Shown here: positions 10,896-22,480 of the stretch, piece after piece
Position numbering within the stretch: the stretch's first letter is position 1
Layout: the number at the start of each line of letters is the position of its first letter
Source of the DNA: Marsupella aquatica
Taxonomy: Eukaryota > Marchantiophyta
Direction of reading: 5' to 3'
Length of the DNA: 64,000 nt
Assembly (NCBI GenBank): GCA_973895155.1
Contig: OZ316891.1
Location: 23,002,001 to 23,066,000 of the forward strand
Position numbers and translations under genes: made by a program
Notes under the pieces: generated by a model
Told to the model about the DNA's origin: nothing
Seen by the model: the letters and a program-made list of their open reading frames with translations, nothing else
Databases searched by the model: none

Positions 10896-12187
10896 ACGTG
10901 CTTGCCTTGCAAACCTCGTGCTTGCCATGCAAGCTCAATCCTAAACCTGAGCCCGGCTCACTCCAGATTGCGACGGCAGATTGGACTCGAACCAATCCCA
11001 TACTTGCCTTGCAAACTCAATCCTGAACTCAACCTCCTTCACTGCACTTCATTCTTGGGGGCACGCACAGATCTCACACCTCTATTTCAGAATGTCAAGT
11101 TACGCATGCACAGTTGACTCGACTTCAAAGCTAGTACCAGGCCAAATGGCAATCTACCCCAGACTATAATGAGGCCCAGGCTCATGCTTGCCCTACAAGC
11201 TCAGCTCTGGCCATAAATCCCTTAGTGCTCTCTACCAGACAAAGGCCGGGACTCCCCATGGATCACGTAGCCTTGCCAGACTGAATTGTAAATGCTCCTC
11301 CTGCTGCCCCTCAATTAGTGTCTCAGCCTTCCTAATGTGCTCACCGCAAATTGAATTGAAATCCTCCCCACAGTTTACAATCACCAACACTTCACCTATC
11401 ACCAAGGCTCTATATCGGGGGAAAAGAACCCAGTTGTGTTGCCTACTAGAAAGAGCCACAATCTAGCTTGCAAACCTGGCCAACTGTTGCTGTGAAGCGT
11501 GGCTGATTGCTCCCTGAGTAATAGCACAACCAAGCTCTCCCCAACACACAGCTTCCAAGCCCAGCCTTCCTTGCACAGAGCTCCTCCCTGCTGCTCAGTC
11601 TATGTGAGATCACACAACTGAAGTCCCCCCCCCCCTTTGCCTCTATCGGGGGCTGCTCTATATACTCTCATACTGAGCCCAAATGGGTGGATACAACGTT
11701 GCTGGAGCCCCATCCCAGCCCTAACAGAGCCGCTACTATCTCTAACTACTGAACCCTAACTCGCAACTTTATTTCTATCTCGAATTGGCTATGTACTTCG
11801 GATTTGGCCCTCCTCCATGGTTTTTGCGAGCTTGCGCCTCCTCTCTCAATTTCTCTATTCAACCATTTGCTGTGTGGATAGCAGCGTTGGAAGCGGCTTG
11901 AGCTCCTCTTTCCAACGAGGTCAATTATAGCCAATGTGGGCCAATACAAAGAAAATTATGCCCCCGCAACCGAGAGGGGGTACTCATTGCTATGCTAACC
12001 CGAGTTACATAGCTAACCCAAGTTTGGCTAACCTAGCTATCCTATCTAACCCGAGTAGAGCTAACCCGTGGTCTCGGGTTAGGCCGCTACCTGCTATCTG
12101 CTAACCTAGGCTTAGCTGAGCCCAAACCCAAGCTTATCTATGCTAACCCGTGCCCAAGTTTAGGCTAACCCGAGTTCAGTTTACCCG
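10896..12187 (-). mobile_element. Repeat R', 5' part of the inverted R copy
   Basis: Reverse complement of about 5930-7212, including the poly-C run (11626-11637) and the CTAACCCGAG-rich minisatellite near 12000-12180. Similarity to R ends at about 12187, where the last recognisable exon of gene A begins. The first ~730 bp of R are therefore missing, and the junction truncates gene A. Confidence 0.85.
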
Positions 12188-12490
12188 ACAAATTTGAGAG
12201 TTTTCCTTTTTCTCTCTTGTACATAGCGAGGCACTATTTCTTCATGATAGGTATCAGTAGCGTAGCACGGAAGGGTTAACTTCTCCGGCGAGAAATATGC
12301 CGAAGCTTCCTCCCACGCGAGCTTGACAAGCCGTCTGTCCTGGCTGTCCCATTCCGTTGTAGCTGACTCGATAGTCCTGTCGGGAACTGCTACTAAGTTA
12401 TACTTAAATTCAATCAAATAATGTATTGCGCCCAAAATAGACGTAAACAAGAAGGCATCTGTCGGGGAAGGTAGTCGACATGGATCGATG

Positions 12491-13375
12491 GATCTCGGAG
12501 AGGCCAGCCGAGATCACTCTTCTTGAGACGGATCTCGTAGAGGCCAGCCGAGATGACTATTCCTGAGACGGATCTCAGAGAGGCCAGCCAAGATTGACTA
12601 TTCCTGAGACAGATCTTGGAGACGCCAGCCGAGATGACTCTTTGGTACATGGATCTCGGAGAGGCTAGCCGAGATGACTCTTCGGTACACGGATCTCGGA
12701 GAGGCCAGCCGAGATCACTCTTCCTGAGACGGATCTCGTAGAGGCCAGCCGAGATGACTATTCCTGAGACGGATCTCAGAGAGGCCAGCCGAGATTGACT
12801 ATTCCTGAGACAGATCTTGGAGACGCCAGCCGAGATGACTCTTCGGTACACGGATCTCAGAGAGGCTAGCCGAGATGACTGTTCCTGAGACGGATCTCAA
12901 AGAGGCCAGCCAAGATTGACTCTTCCTAAGACGGATCTTGGAGAGGCCAGCCAAGATCACTCTTCCTGAGATGGATCTCGGAGAGGCCAGCCAAGATGAC
13001 TATTCCCGAGACGGATCTCAGAGAGGCCAGCCGAGATGACTATTCCTGAGACGGATCTCAGAGAGGCCAGCCGAGATTGACTCTTCCTAAGACGGATCTT
13101 GGAGAGGCCAGCCGAGATCACTCTTCCTGAGATGGATCTCGGAGAGGCCAACCGAGATGACTATTCCGGAGACGGATCTCAGAGAGGCCAGCCGAGATTG
13201 ACTCTTCCTACAACGGATCTTGGATAGGCCAGCCAAGATCACTCTTCCTGAGATGGATCTCGGAGAGGCCAGCCGAGATGACTATTCCTGAGACGGATCT
13301 CAAAGAGGCCAGCCGAGATTAACTCTTCCTGAGACGGATCTTGGAGAGGCCAGCCGAGATCACTCTTCCTGAGTT
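12491..13375. repeat. 40-bp hairpin array in intron 4 of gene A
   Basis: About 22 tandem units of 40-41 bp. Each has GATCTCGG, a GAGGCCAG-type centre and CCGAGATC or close variants, separated by ACTCTTCCTGAGACG-type spacers. Every unit can fold into a stem. The array lies wholly inside the intron between exons 4 and 5 of gene A (13592-12459). Diverged boxes continue to about 13515. Confidence 0.9.
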
Positions 13376-15262
13376 GCATGTAGAGGAATGAATCTTGGCA
13401 AGGTCCACCAACATGCATCTCAAGTTAGGACTTGCCCTCGCTTGTAGAGGAGGCCAGACACTATGAATGTCAGCGAGGTCAGCCGACATGCATACATATC
13501 GGCGATGCCGCTGACTTGTATCCCTCTATTGTCAACCATTGCGACGAGCAAGCAAATATGAAATGAACAACGTCAAACGCCAGAAAACTTACATGTCGTT
13601 GGGAGTACTACCGGCTTTTTCTTCTTGCGCTTTTCTGGATTGGCTTTTGAACAGACCACCTCTTCCTCCTCCGGGGAGATCACTCCAACCAGTTGTGCCA
13701 GTTGGTCTTGCGCACAAGTTCCGAAGTGAGGATAGGATTCAGTCCCAAACACCATCCGCCCACAATTTTCACCCGCCTTGAATATTGCCCCAAACTGTGC
13801 GTTGAAAGTGAGGATAGTTGCCCTAGGGTGTGTTGTATATTCGATGATACATTGGAGCGTTGCTGGCGACAATGTGCCCGCAAAAGGATCGTTAACCTGA
13901 TTCTTCTTGGATGTATAGTTCGTTAGCCCATTCCTACTCTTCATATCGAGCTCTGCACTAATTGGTGCCACAACGTCCTTTGGGCATATCTCCACAATAG
14001 ATTGAAACCCCCACAGGTCTAGCTTGAGATATTCGCTCTGGATCGGCCAAACATATTCAGAGGTCAGACTTCCTCAGTTTAGGATAGTAAGTCATTGGAA
14101 TAAAAAATAAATGAAGAAGTAGGTAATTGATGGGACTTACTCGCTTCCCAGTCCTACCATCGTAGGTGGGTGTGTCGTTCCAGATAAAGAAGCTTTCTTT
14201 CAACCCCCAGTTGGTATTCTCGTAAACTAATGCATCATAAATGCAAGTTGAGTGCCGAAGCGAACCACTGTGCATGATGGCAAACAGTCCTTCGGAATCA
14301 AGGACATCTCGAGCAAACTCCTGAACCCGGTTCAAGTCGTCCTCCTGGAACAAATTCCACAACGGGGTGGACTTACCCTCGACCATACGCGTGTCTGTTC
14401 CCATATGTATCAGAATTAAATCTGCACCAGTCTTCACTCGCTTCCCCCCTTTTCTCCAGGCATTTTGACGCAAACCTTCCCGCAATAGCTTTCTGCACCA
14501 TGAGATCAATTTACTAACTACAGGGGGTTCGGTACCTTCTTTAGCCGCATCAAAAAAAGTTGTAAATAGATTTGGAGACCACCTAAAATACATATGTCTG
14601 CTCTGGGAAGACATGGTATTGGCATAAGGACGCCTTACTCCTTTCAGCTCTGTGTTATCCTCTTCTCCAAGGGCCTCTTCATCCTCCTCATTTTCCAATG
14701 TGGGGTCAGGTTGGATGGTTGTGGGCGGAACCTCTCCAGTGCCGGGCGGGGGAGGCGACTCAGTGGGGGAAGGAAGAGGAGGAAATTCCTTGTCACGTGC
14801 TTTGCTTGGGCTCCCTTTGGGAGCTCTGGGTCGCCTAGTTTGCTTTCTTTTTAAGGCCTTTTCCTTTTGCCATGACAGTAATGGTGGCCGGTAAGGCACA
14901 GGAGAGATATCAGACAAGCGCCCTTTGTCTCCGGATTGTCCTTTGTCCTCTTCCTCTCGCTCCTCTTCCTCTTGCTCACCCACATCATCCTCACCTTGCT
15001 GCTCGTCAGCCAATTCATCTTGTACTTCAGGAGCCTCATGCGGAGGCAAGTCAAATTCTTGCAGTGGAGCCTCGTCTGGACCCAACTCAACTATTGGTTG
15101 TTTATCCTTGTGCCCTGGACCCTGCGAAACCCCTGGACCGTCCTCAACTGCTGCCTTTGTAGCCGGCTCTACACCCTTGCTCTTGATAGAATCAGGTTCC
15201 GTTTGGATCTCTGCATGACCTGCATAGGATGCAAATTGATGAGCTTCATGATGGCAACTGCA

Positions 15263-15440
15263 TCTCGGCGAGCCTCGCCAAGATCGGGTTCATTATATGC
15301 AAGCAACTTATTACTCAACTAATACTTCATCTCGGCGAGCCTCGCCGACATCTGGACTGGACCAGACACTTAATCTCGGAGAGCCTCGCCGACATCTGGA
15401 CTGGACCAGACACTTAATCTCGGCGAGGCTCGCCAACCCA
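15263..15440. repeat. Four palindromic boxes in intron 2 of gene A
   Basis: Four copies of ATCTCGGCGA-GCC-TCGCCGA(G/C)AT or variants, at about 15263, 15329, 15374 and 15416. The middle two are embedded in a 45-bp tandem unit with CTGGACTGGACCAGACACTTA. They match the core of the arrays elsewhere in the window. Confidence 0.85.
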
Positions 15441-17655
15441 GCCAAGGTTTTTTCCAATGCAAGCCACCACCTGATTCGAAAGGAATTGAGTAATACCTGA
15501 TGGGGTCTTTGTTGGAGTGCTTATAGAATCTGACTGACTGGCCTTGGCGGATTGTTCCTTGTCGACCTTCTTCTCGCCTCCTTCCTTTCAGGCCTTTTTC
15601 CCATTATAGGCTGGGTCCATTGGGATTATGGCCTCCAACGCTATTGCCTAGGGCATAGAGTCCGTCAATTGTCGCAGCTTGGATATATCGTAGTAATTTG
15701 TAGGCTCCTGTTGGTCCTTCAGCTTCATTGCACACTCCTTCTCAGCGTCATCGATAAAAGTATTCCAGTCACGGTATTCCATATACCATGCGCAGTTTTG
15801 ACGTTCCCAATCGTAGACTACTCTGCCATTAGGAATTTGGCCATCACATGGATACATGCTAAGGCTCCCTTTCGGCTCCATCCAAGATGTGAGTGCCCAT
15901 GGCAGCTCTTTCAATACGGATGCATTCATGTTCTCCTGATTGATTAGAAATCTTGTCACGCACCTCTTTGTTCGCTTTTTCCACAATTCTTTTAACAAGA
16001 CCGTGGCCTTTCCGTCAATCCAAATTTCCCCGCCTAGTTTCAGTGATTTCTCTTGCACATAAGCTCGATAAAGCCTTCTGTATAGCTCTGCAAATTCCTC
16101 CTCTGTCCCAAAAACTCACGGTACATCTGTCTTTGGTAGGCCTTTGCAGCAAAATCGGTCAAAATCACACAACCAACGTGGTCAATGTAACACCACATTG
16201 ACCAGACCGCTAACCAGGATCTAATTGCAGCATCACCATTGCTACGTGGATGGTGATACATACTCTTCTCCTCCTCCATTCCAAAATGAGCTTTCAATAG
16301 CTTTACTCTGCACTCTGCAGTTACCCAAGCCCCAGCAAACAAGCGGACCCTATCCAAGCCAACCTGTACATTCATCACACCCTGCTTGGCGTCCTTTGAC
16401 AACTTGTGATACAGCTGCCGACATACCGGCATGAACTGGTCTCCATTGGCCGGATTCATGCAGGCCGCAAGCTTGGGGAACTTGTTGTCCCAGGCCTTGC
16501 ATGCAACAATAATCATTGCCTCCGTCTCCTCCTCAGTTCTCTTCACACTCCACGGGTGCCCACGAGCTGCGTCTTGTGCCATCTCCTTGGAGATATTGAT
16601 TCATCCCGCTTCAATGTTTGACCAAGACATGATGTACACAGCGGCTTCTTTTGTCATATTCTTCGAGTACCAAGTCTTCCCATGTCCTCGATTTCGGGCC
16701 TTCATGAAAGCCTCCATTGTCTCCTTTGACATGAGCGAACTGTACTCCTCCAATGGAGTGTTCAATAGCTTTGCAACCCGATCAGCGTCATTAAACCAGG
16801 ACGTCTTTACGACAGTCGCACTTATCCTAAAAATGACAAACAATACTCATAGCGGCAATTTCAGAGAGGCTCTCCAAGATGGCACACAAGGTTTACACAA
16901 ACGGGTAATCACATTTTGCAAAAAGACGCGAATGAGAGTACTTACGAGTTGAGAGCGTGCATTGCTTGCTCAACCTTCTTGAATCTGTCCTTCCCAGCGT
17001 TCAAAAGAGAGAATCTGATGCACGGATGGTATTGCAATTGATCCGAATACTCAGAAGCAACTGCGGACCAGGCTGTGTATCTGTGGTTTCCATCAAAAAC
17101 CCAAAACATTTTGTCCTTAAGGACTTTGAACTCCTCTGATGCATCGCACTCTTGCTCAAACTGTTCATTGAGCTGAGTCCATAGAGGGTCCCAAAATGGC
17201 TTGAAGTCTGTCACTGTCTGCGTTTCTCCAATTTCATTGAACTCAGTAATGTGGAACTCGCTGAGCTTCACAACATAGCCGCTCTCTTTGAATCCTTTTT
17301 TTAATTTTGCAACTGACTCATCCTGAAGATTCCTCACTGCCTTCATTGGCATGAGCCGGCACAAGGGGATCTGGGGCGGATCCTTACTAAAATTTGTCTC
17401 ATACTTGGAGACAATAGACTCCCAGGCTCCCTTCTCAGCAATATCAGCCAATTCTACCGCTCCAATAGGCTCAAATGATATCTGCTTTGGCTCAAACTTC
17501 CTCCTAGAGTCAATTGACTCCATAAGTGGACCACCCTGTGAGCGCGTCAGTCAAGACGTGACTGGCTAAGGAGACTTGGATCGTGGTTTCTTACTCCGTT
17601 GAGAAGTTTGGTTGTCGGCAAGTCCAGCTCCAGTCGAGTCTTTCCTCTTCAGCAT

Positions 17656-18780
17656 TTTGACCTTAGATTACATGAGAAATGAAAGAGTTATTACTCGGCA
17701 ATAGCTCGACCTATAAACCTGACAAGATCTCAGCGAGCCTCGCCGAGGGAGCCAGTTTTCAAGGATATGCGGGGTCCAGCCTATCACACATTTGATTCAT
17801 CTACAAATGGATTTTACATATCAAGAAAAAGGGGGAGCCAAGAGAAAAACCTGAGAGAATCACCAACGTTCACGGCAAATCACTGTCGCAAATGCTCACA
17901 AGAAAATGTTGCCTAAACGCTCACGGAGAAGCTACCACACGCTCACTGCCTCAAAACACCAACGCAATCCAGTAGACACGATAACAGGGTTGCACAGGAG
18001 AGTTTACCGTGAGTGGGACGACTGAAGAAGAGCAGGAACAATGCAGATGTGAGCGCGGAGAAGTGAGAGATTGCACAAGACCAATATGCAAAGATTGAGG
18101 AAGAGCGCGGATTAGAGCGCGAACGAGTAAGGGACGCAAAAGAGTGAGGCAGAGTGAGAAGGTCCCAGGATTAGTGATAAAGACGAGCGCCAAACCTAAG
18201 GTGTCACACCGTGGAAGAGTGATGAGGAAGGAACGACATCCACTTCAAGGAATAACGTACCGCACGTACTGCACAACACTAAAGTACGCAATAGATACGG
18301 GAGATCCTAACTATATTTCGATACGTACATGTTAACGGCCCAAACAAGAAAGTACACAATGCTAACGCGAGTACTGACCACCACTAGTACGAGAGAGTTT
18401 AGGGTACATTTAGGGTACAATTAGGGACTTTGGCCTACAACTCAAATGAGTCCAAATGTAGGAGACCCTTGCTGTCATTTCATTCCGAGGCCTACTAAGA
18501 CGTGTCAACATCTCAGTGCGTCAGCTCAAAGAGGAAATGGTTGCCCACATGCATTATCATTTGGGTGGCTTAACTAAAAGAGGAAATTGGGGTTAAGAGA
18601 AGGGGGAAGAGCACAAGTCAACAAGATCAAGGAGGGTTTGTTGGAGGAGACTTAATAAAGGCGGCCAATTATGTTTAGGGTTTAGGGGTTTAGGGTTTAG
18701 GGTAAAATAGGCAAAGTAGAAAAAAGTCCAACACTCTAGTGAACTTCACGGTAGAAAAGTACGCTTCTTGGGTCAAAAAG
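17656..18780. other. Upstream region of gene A, no gene seen
   Basis: Contains one palindromic box at about 17727-17750 (ATCTCAGCGAGCCTCGCCGA) and the telomere-type run at 18674. Purine-rich sequence lies at 18000-18200. No ORF has recognisable content. Confidence 0.5.
18674..18702. repeat. Interstitial telomere-type repeat (TTTAGGG)
   Basis: Four units in a row: TTTAGGG, TTTAGGGG, TTTAGGG, TTTAGGG. It directly precedes the 401-bp array. It could be a telobox-type promoter element or a healed break. Confidence 0.85.
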
Positions 18781-19790
18781 GTCGCCAGCCTCTCGGAGAC
18801 CCTCTCTGAGATGGAGTCGTGGGCCAGATGACACCACTTGTGGACCCTGTTAACAGTTTCAAAGGGTTAGCTACAACATACACTGTGTCTCTTAGAGACC
18901 CTCTCCGAGATGAAATTAAGGGTATTCCGTTTCAAAGGAAGGACCCAAAATGGTTCTATCCAACATCCGATGTCAGAGACCCTCTCTGAGATGGAGTGGT
19001 GTGGCCCGAACGGCCAGACGACAAAAATTGTCAATCGTGTCTTGGGTGGAAAGGGAAGTGAGATTGCAACCCAATCGCTCGGAGACCCTCTCTGAGATGG
19101 AGCCGTGTGCCCCAAGTGGCCAGAGAGCAATTCTCCCAGATTGCATATTGGGTCAGAAAGGTCGCCAAATGAGACCCAGCCTCTCGGAGACCCTCTCTAA
19201 GATGGAGTCATGGGCGTACTTTGGCCAGATGACACCACTTGTGGACCCTGTTAACAGTTTCAAAGGGTTAGCTACAACATACACTGTGTCTCTCAGAGAC
19301 CCTCTCCGAGATGAAATTAAGGGTATTCCATTTCAAAGGGAGGACCCAAAATGGTTCTATCCAACATCCGATGTCAGAGACCCTCTCTGAGATGGAGTGG
19401 TGTGGCCCGAACGGCCAGACGACAAAAATTGTCAATCGCGTCTTGGGTGGAAAGGGAAGCAAGATTGCAACCCAATCGCTCGGAGACCCTCTCTGAGATG
19501 GAGCCGTGTGCCCCAAGTGGCCAAAGAGTAGTTCTCCCAGATCGCATATTGGGTCAGAAAGGTCACCAAATGAGACCCAGCCTCTTGGAGACCCTCTCTG
19601 AGATGGAGTCGTGGGCGTACTTTGGCCAGATGACACCACTTGTGGACCCTGTTAACAGTTTCAAAGGGTTAGCTACAACATACACTGTGTCTCTCAGAGA
19701 CCCTCTCTGAGATGAAATTAAGGGTATTCCGTTTCAAATGAAGGACCCAAATTGGTTCTATCCCACATTCGATGTCAGACCCTCGCCAAA
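18781..19790. repeat. 401-bp higher-order tandem array
   Basis: About 2.4 copies with a 401-bp period (TGAAATTAAG at 18911, 19312 and 19713). Each 401-bp unit consists of four diverged ~100-bp subunits that each start with the GAGACCCTCTCTGAGATGGAG-type box, so this is a higher-order repeat. ORFs across it exist only because the period leaves frames open and are not genes. Confidence 0.9.
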
Positions 19791-19889
19791 ATACAAGGAT
19801 GAACCCAAAAGTGCATGCAAAAACTGACCGTACAGTACTTTTCAATGTTTTTACAATGTAATTTTGTATGGATCGCATGTCCGTACAAA

Positions 19890-20965
19890 TCTACCATCTC
19901 AGAGAGGCTCGCCGAGTACAAATACTGTTGCCCAAATGACTCGAGTCCATCTCAGAGACCCCCACCGAGAATAATTTAGGGTGGAAACTAAATGTCAAAG
20001 ACCCTCGTCGAGTAGGATTCTAGGTAAAAGTAAATGACACTCAGCGACCGAGGAAGTCCCTAATCCACCACAGAGAGGCTCGCCAGATAGCACGACCGCA
20101 TGTCAGAGACCCTCGCCAAGTAGGATTCTAGATAAAAGTCTATGAGAATCCATCTCAGAATCTCGGAGACCCCCGCCGAGAATGACTTGGGATGAAAAGT
20201 AAATGACACTCAACGACCAAGGAAGTCCCTAATCCACCACAAAGAGGCTTGCCAGATAGCGCGACCGCATGTCAGACACCCTCGCTGAGTAGGATTCTAG
20301 GTAAAAGTCTATGAGAATCCATCTTAGAATCTCGGAGACCCCCGCCGAGAATGACTTGCGATGAAAAGTAAATGACACTCAGCGACCAAGGAAGTCCCTA
20401 ATCCACCACAGAGAGGCTCGCTAGATAGCGCGACCGCATGTCAGACACCCTCGCCGAGTAGGATTCTAGATAAAAGTCTATGAGAATCCATCTCAGAATC
20501 TTGGAGACCCCCGCCGAGAATGACTTGGGATGAAAAGTAAATGACACTCAGCGACCAAGGAAGTCCCTAATCCACCACAGAGAGGCTTGCCAGATAGCGC
20601 GACCGCATGTCAGAGACCCTCGCCGAGTAGGATTCTAGATAAAAGTCTATGAGAATCCATCTCAGAATCTCGGAGACCCCCGCCGAGAATGACTTGGGAT
20701 GAAAAGTAAATGACACTCAACGACCAAGGAAGTCCCTAATCCACCACAAAGAGGCTTGCCAGATAGCGCGACCGCATGTCAGACACCCTCGCCGAGTAGG
20801 ATTCTAGGTAAAAGTCTATGAGAATCCATCTTAGAATCTCAGAGATCCCCGTCGAGAATGACTTGGGATGAAAAGTAAATGACACTCAGCGACCAAGGAA
20901 GTCCCTAATCCACCACAAAGAGGCTCGCCAGATAGCGCGACCGCATGTCAGAGACCCTCGCCGAG
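19890..20965. repeat. 169-bp tandem array with three boxes per unit
   Basis: GAAGTCCC recurs at 20053, 20222, 20391, 20560, 20729 and 20898, exactly 169 bp apart. Each unit contains AGAGAGGCTCGCC, GTCAGAGACCCTCGCCGAG and TCTCGGAGACCCCCGCCGAGA elements. Diverged single boxes at 19890-20000 lead into the array. Confidence 0.92.
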
Positions 20966-21385
20966 TAGGAAGTCGGAAGGCTATTTATTCATCCTTCAAG
21001 TCAGGCATATTTGCAGAGGGGATTATAAGCCACACGACGGAAGAAGAAGAAATGTTTTAGGCAAGGCCGGACGGAATCTTGGAGAATATACTACATCCCC
21101 AGAGTTTGCATGTACCTCTTGGCGGCTGCTGGCAAATATGTACCTTGTACATGTGCAGAATCTGTACCTTCTTGGCGGCCGCTAGGAAATAGGTACCTTC
21201 TTTGTGGTACAATTGTTATATGTACGCTCCGGATTCTACGATCGTTATATGGTACGCACGTTGTCCGGAACGGTATTCTTGGCGTAAAGTACGGGTACTT
21301 TAACGTCTGATGTACCGCCCAAGTTCTAAGCCTGAAAGTGCGGTATTATTGGCATAAAGTGGTACCAAGACTTTAACGTCTGATG
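20966..21385. other. Upstream region of the repeat/MULE gene
   Basis: Two local duplications. ACCTTCTTGGCGGC occurs at about 21114 and 21168. A block ending CTTTAACGTCTGATGTA occurs at about 21298-21313 and 21370-21387. No coding sequence seen. Confidence 0.5.
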
Positions 21386-21392
21386 TATAAAG
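21386..21392 (+). promoter_or_regulatory. TATA box before the gene at 21437
   Basis: TATAAAG, 51 bp before an ATG in good context (ACACATGGC at 21437). This spacing would give a short 5' leader. Confidence 0.5.
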
Positions 21393-21436
21393 CCGAAGGC
21401 CTGGGGACTAACATTCCCAGTGTGGATTTGGGACAC

Positions 21437-22480
21437 ATGGCTTCTCTTGTGATAATCCAATCAGTAACCGGGGATGTTGTTGTTTTTTGTCAGATTGAGG
21501 GAGACAGTGTTCGAGTCACTAAGGAGCATGAAGTAGCAAGCCGATTTGGTTTGAAGGTAGGGGATTTCATGATTTACGAGGAGAGAGAAGATGGGCTGTC
21601 CACTTTTGCTGAATCCAAAGGCGATGGAGATGAGCGAGAGTGGTATCTGAAATGTGGCATGTCCTATACTATCTGCAAAAAGAAAGCAAGTTCATGCAAT
21701 GTTAGTGAGGGTCTTGGAGATTTTGCGCACTCCCCACAGGTTGATGAACCGGGTGAATTATGGAACAATACACCGTGTCAAAAATTGTCCCAATTTTGGG
21801 AGGACATTCACCGAGTTGGTAGACCCCACTCAAATTTGTCGCGAGTGTGGCAGGATGTTGGAAAGGCAGATGAGCCAGTGAAGGAGACACCTCGACCCAG
21901 CGCAATCAATCTCAGAGGGGTCTTCGACATGGTGAACCTTCTCGATTGAGTACACCTCGGTCAAATTCATTCCATATGTGGGAAGATGTTGGAGATGTGG
22001 ATACACCAGTGAAGGAGAAACGTCGATCAAGTGCATTCAATCTCAGAGGGGGTCTTCGAGATGGTGAACCTCCTCGGACAAGTACACCTGGGTCCAATTC
22101 ATTCCAAATGTGGGAGGATCTTGGAGATGGTGATACACCAGTGAAAGAGAAACCTCGATCAAGTGCATTTAATGTCAGAGGGGGTCTTCAAGATGGTGAA
22201 CCTCCTCGGACAAGTACACCTGGGTCCAATTCATTCCAAATGTGGGAGGATCTTGGAGATGGTGATACACCAGTGAAAGAGAAATCTCGATCAAGTGCAT
22301 TCAATCTCAGAGGGGGTCTTCAAGATGGTGAACCTTCTCGGACGAATACACCCGAGTCTACATCATCCCAATTTTGGGAGGATTGAGGAGCTGCTTATAC
22401 TCCACCAAAGGAGACACCTCGATCAAAGGCATTCCTTCTCAAAGAGGGTCTTCGAGAAGGCAATTCAGTATGGAAGGATG
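21437..22480 (+). pseudogene. Amino part of the MULE-type gene: novel head domain plus 44-residue repeats
   Basis: Start ATG 21437 (MASLVIIQ) behind the TATA box. About 120 residues of unrecognised head (GDVVVFCQIEGDSVRV, then a Cys/Lys-rich stretch) are followed by five tandem 44-residue units. These read SxF(Q/H)MWEDLGD, DTPVKEK, RSSAFNLRGGL and DGEPPRT in order. The frame changes near 21913, where a unit has four Gs instead of the five found in sister units, and again in the last unit. A TGA lies at 22384-22386. Composition suggests a disordered, repetitive region. Whether it belongs to the transposase gene or is a separate gene is not settled by the sequence. Confidence 0.6.
21817..22430. 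repeat. 132-bp coding tandem repeat
   Basis: Unit starts at 21817, 21949, 22081, 22213 and 22345. The middle two are nearly identical. The period is a multiple of three, so units encode 44 residues each; G-run length changes break the frame at the edges. Confidence 0.9.

Larger units (their letters stand above)
12181..17655 (-). pseudogene. Gene A: ParB-like plus degenerate amino-methyltransferase-like protein, five exons
   Basis: Exons (minus strand): 17655-16946, 16826-15497, 15219-14141, 14037-13593, 12458-12188. Donors are GTAAGT or GTATTA and codon phases agree at every junction, apart from one frameshift near 16118. The start at 17655 (MLKRKD) precedes a basic NLS-like stretch (RSKKPRSK). 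Exon 1 holds a ParB/Srx-like module with VFDGNHRYTAW (about 17068-17100). Exon 3 begins acidic and proline-rich, then carries ADLILIHMGTDT where methyltransferase motif IV (DPPY) would be. Exon 4 has FNAQFGAIFKAGENCGRMVFG, matching the layout of motif I. Catalytic residues are lost. Premature stops: 17566-17568, 17551-17553, 16601-16603, 15648-15650, 15588-15590. The 3' end is cut by R'. The gene model is firm; the domain reading is inference. Confidence 0.6.

Noticed and set aside
12414-13151. ORFs within the 40-bp array (repeated DPCTEES-like peptides).
   Set aside because: They are by-products of a simple tandem repeat inside an intron, with no independent coding signal.
12491-13375. CRISPR array, because of regular ~40-bp spacing.
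   Set aside because: Spacers are not unique, repeats are imperfect, no cas genes are present, and the array lies in an intron of a spliced gene.
18867-19878. ORFs of 60-146 codons across the 401-bp array on both strands.
   Set aside because: Open frames recur with the repeat period on both strands; no homology or start context.
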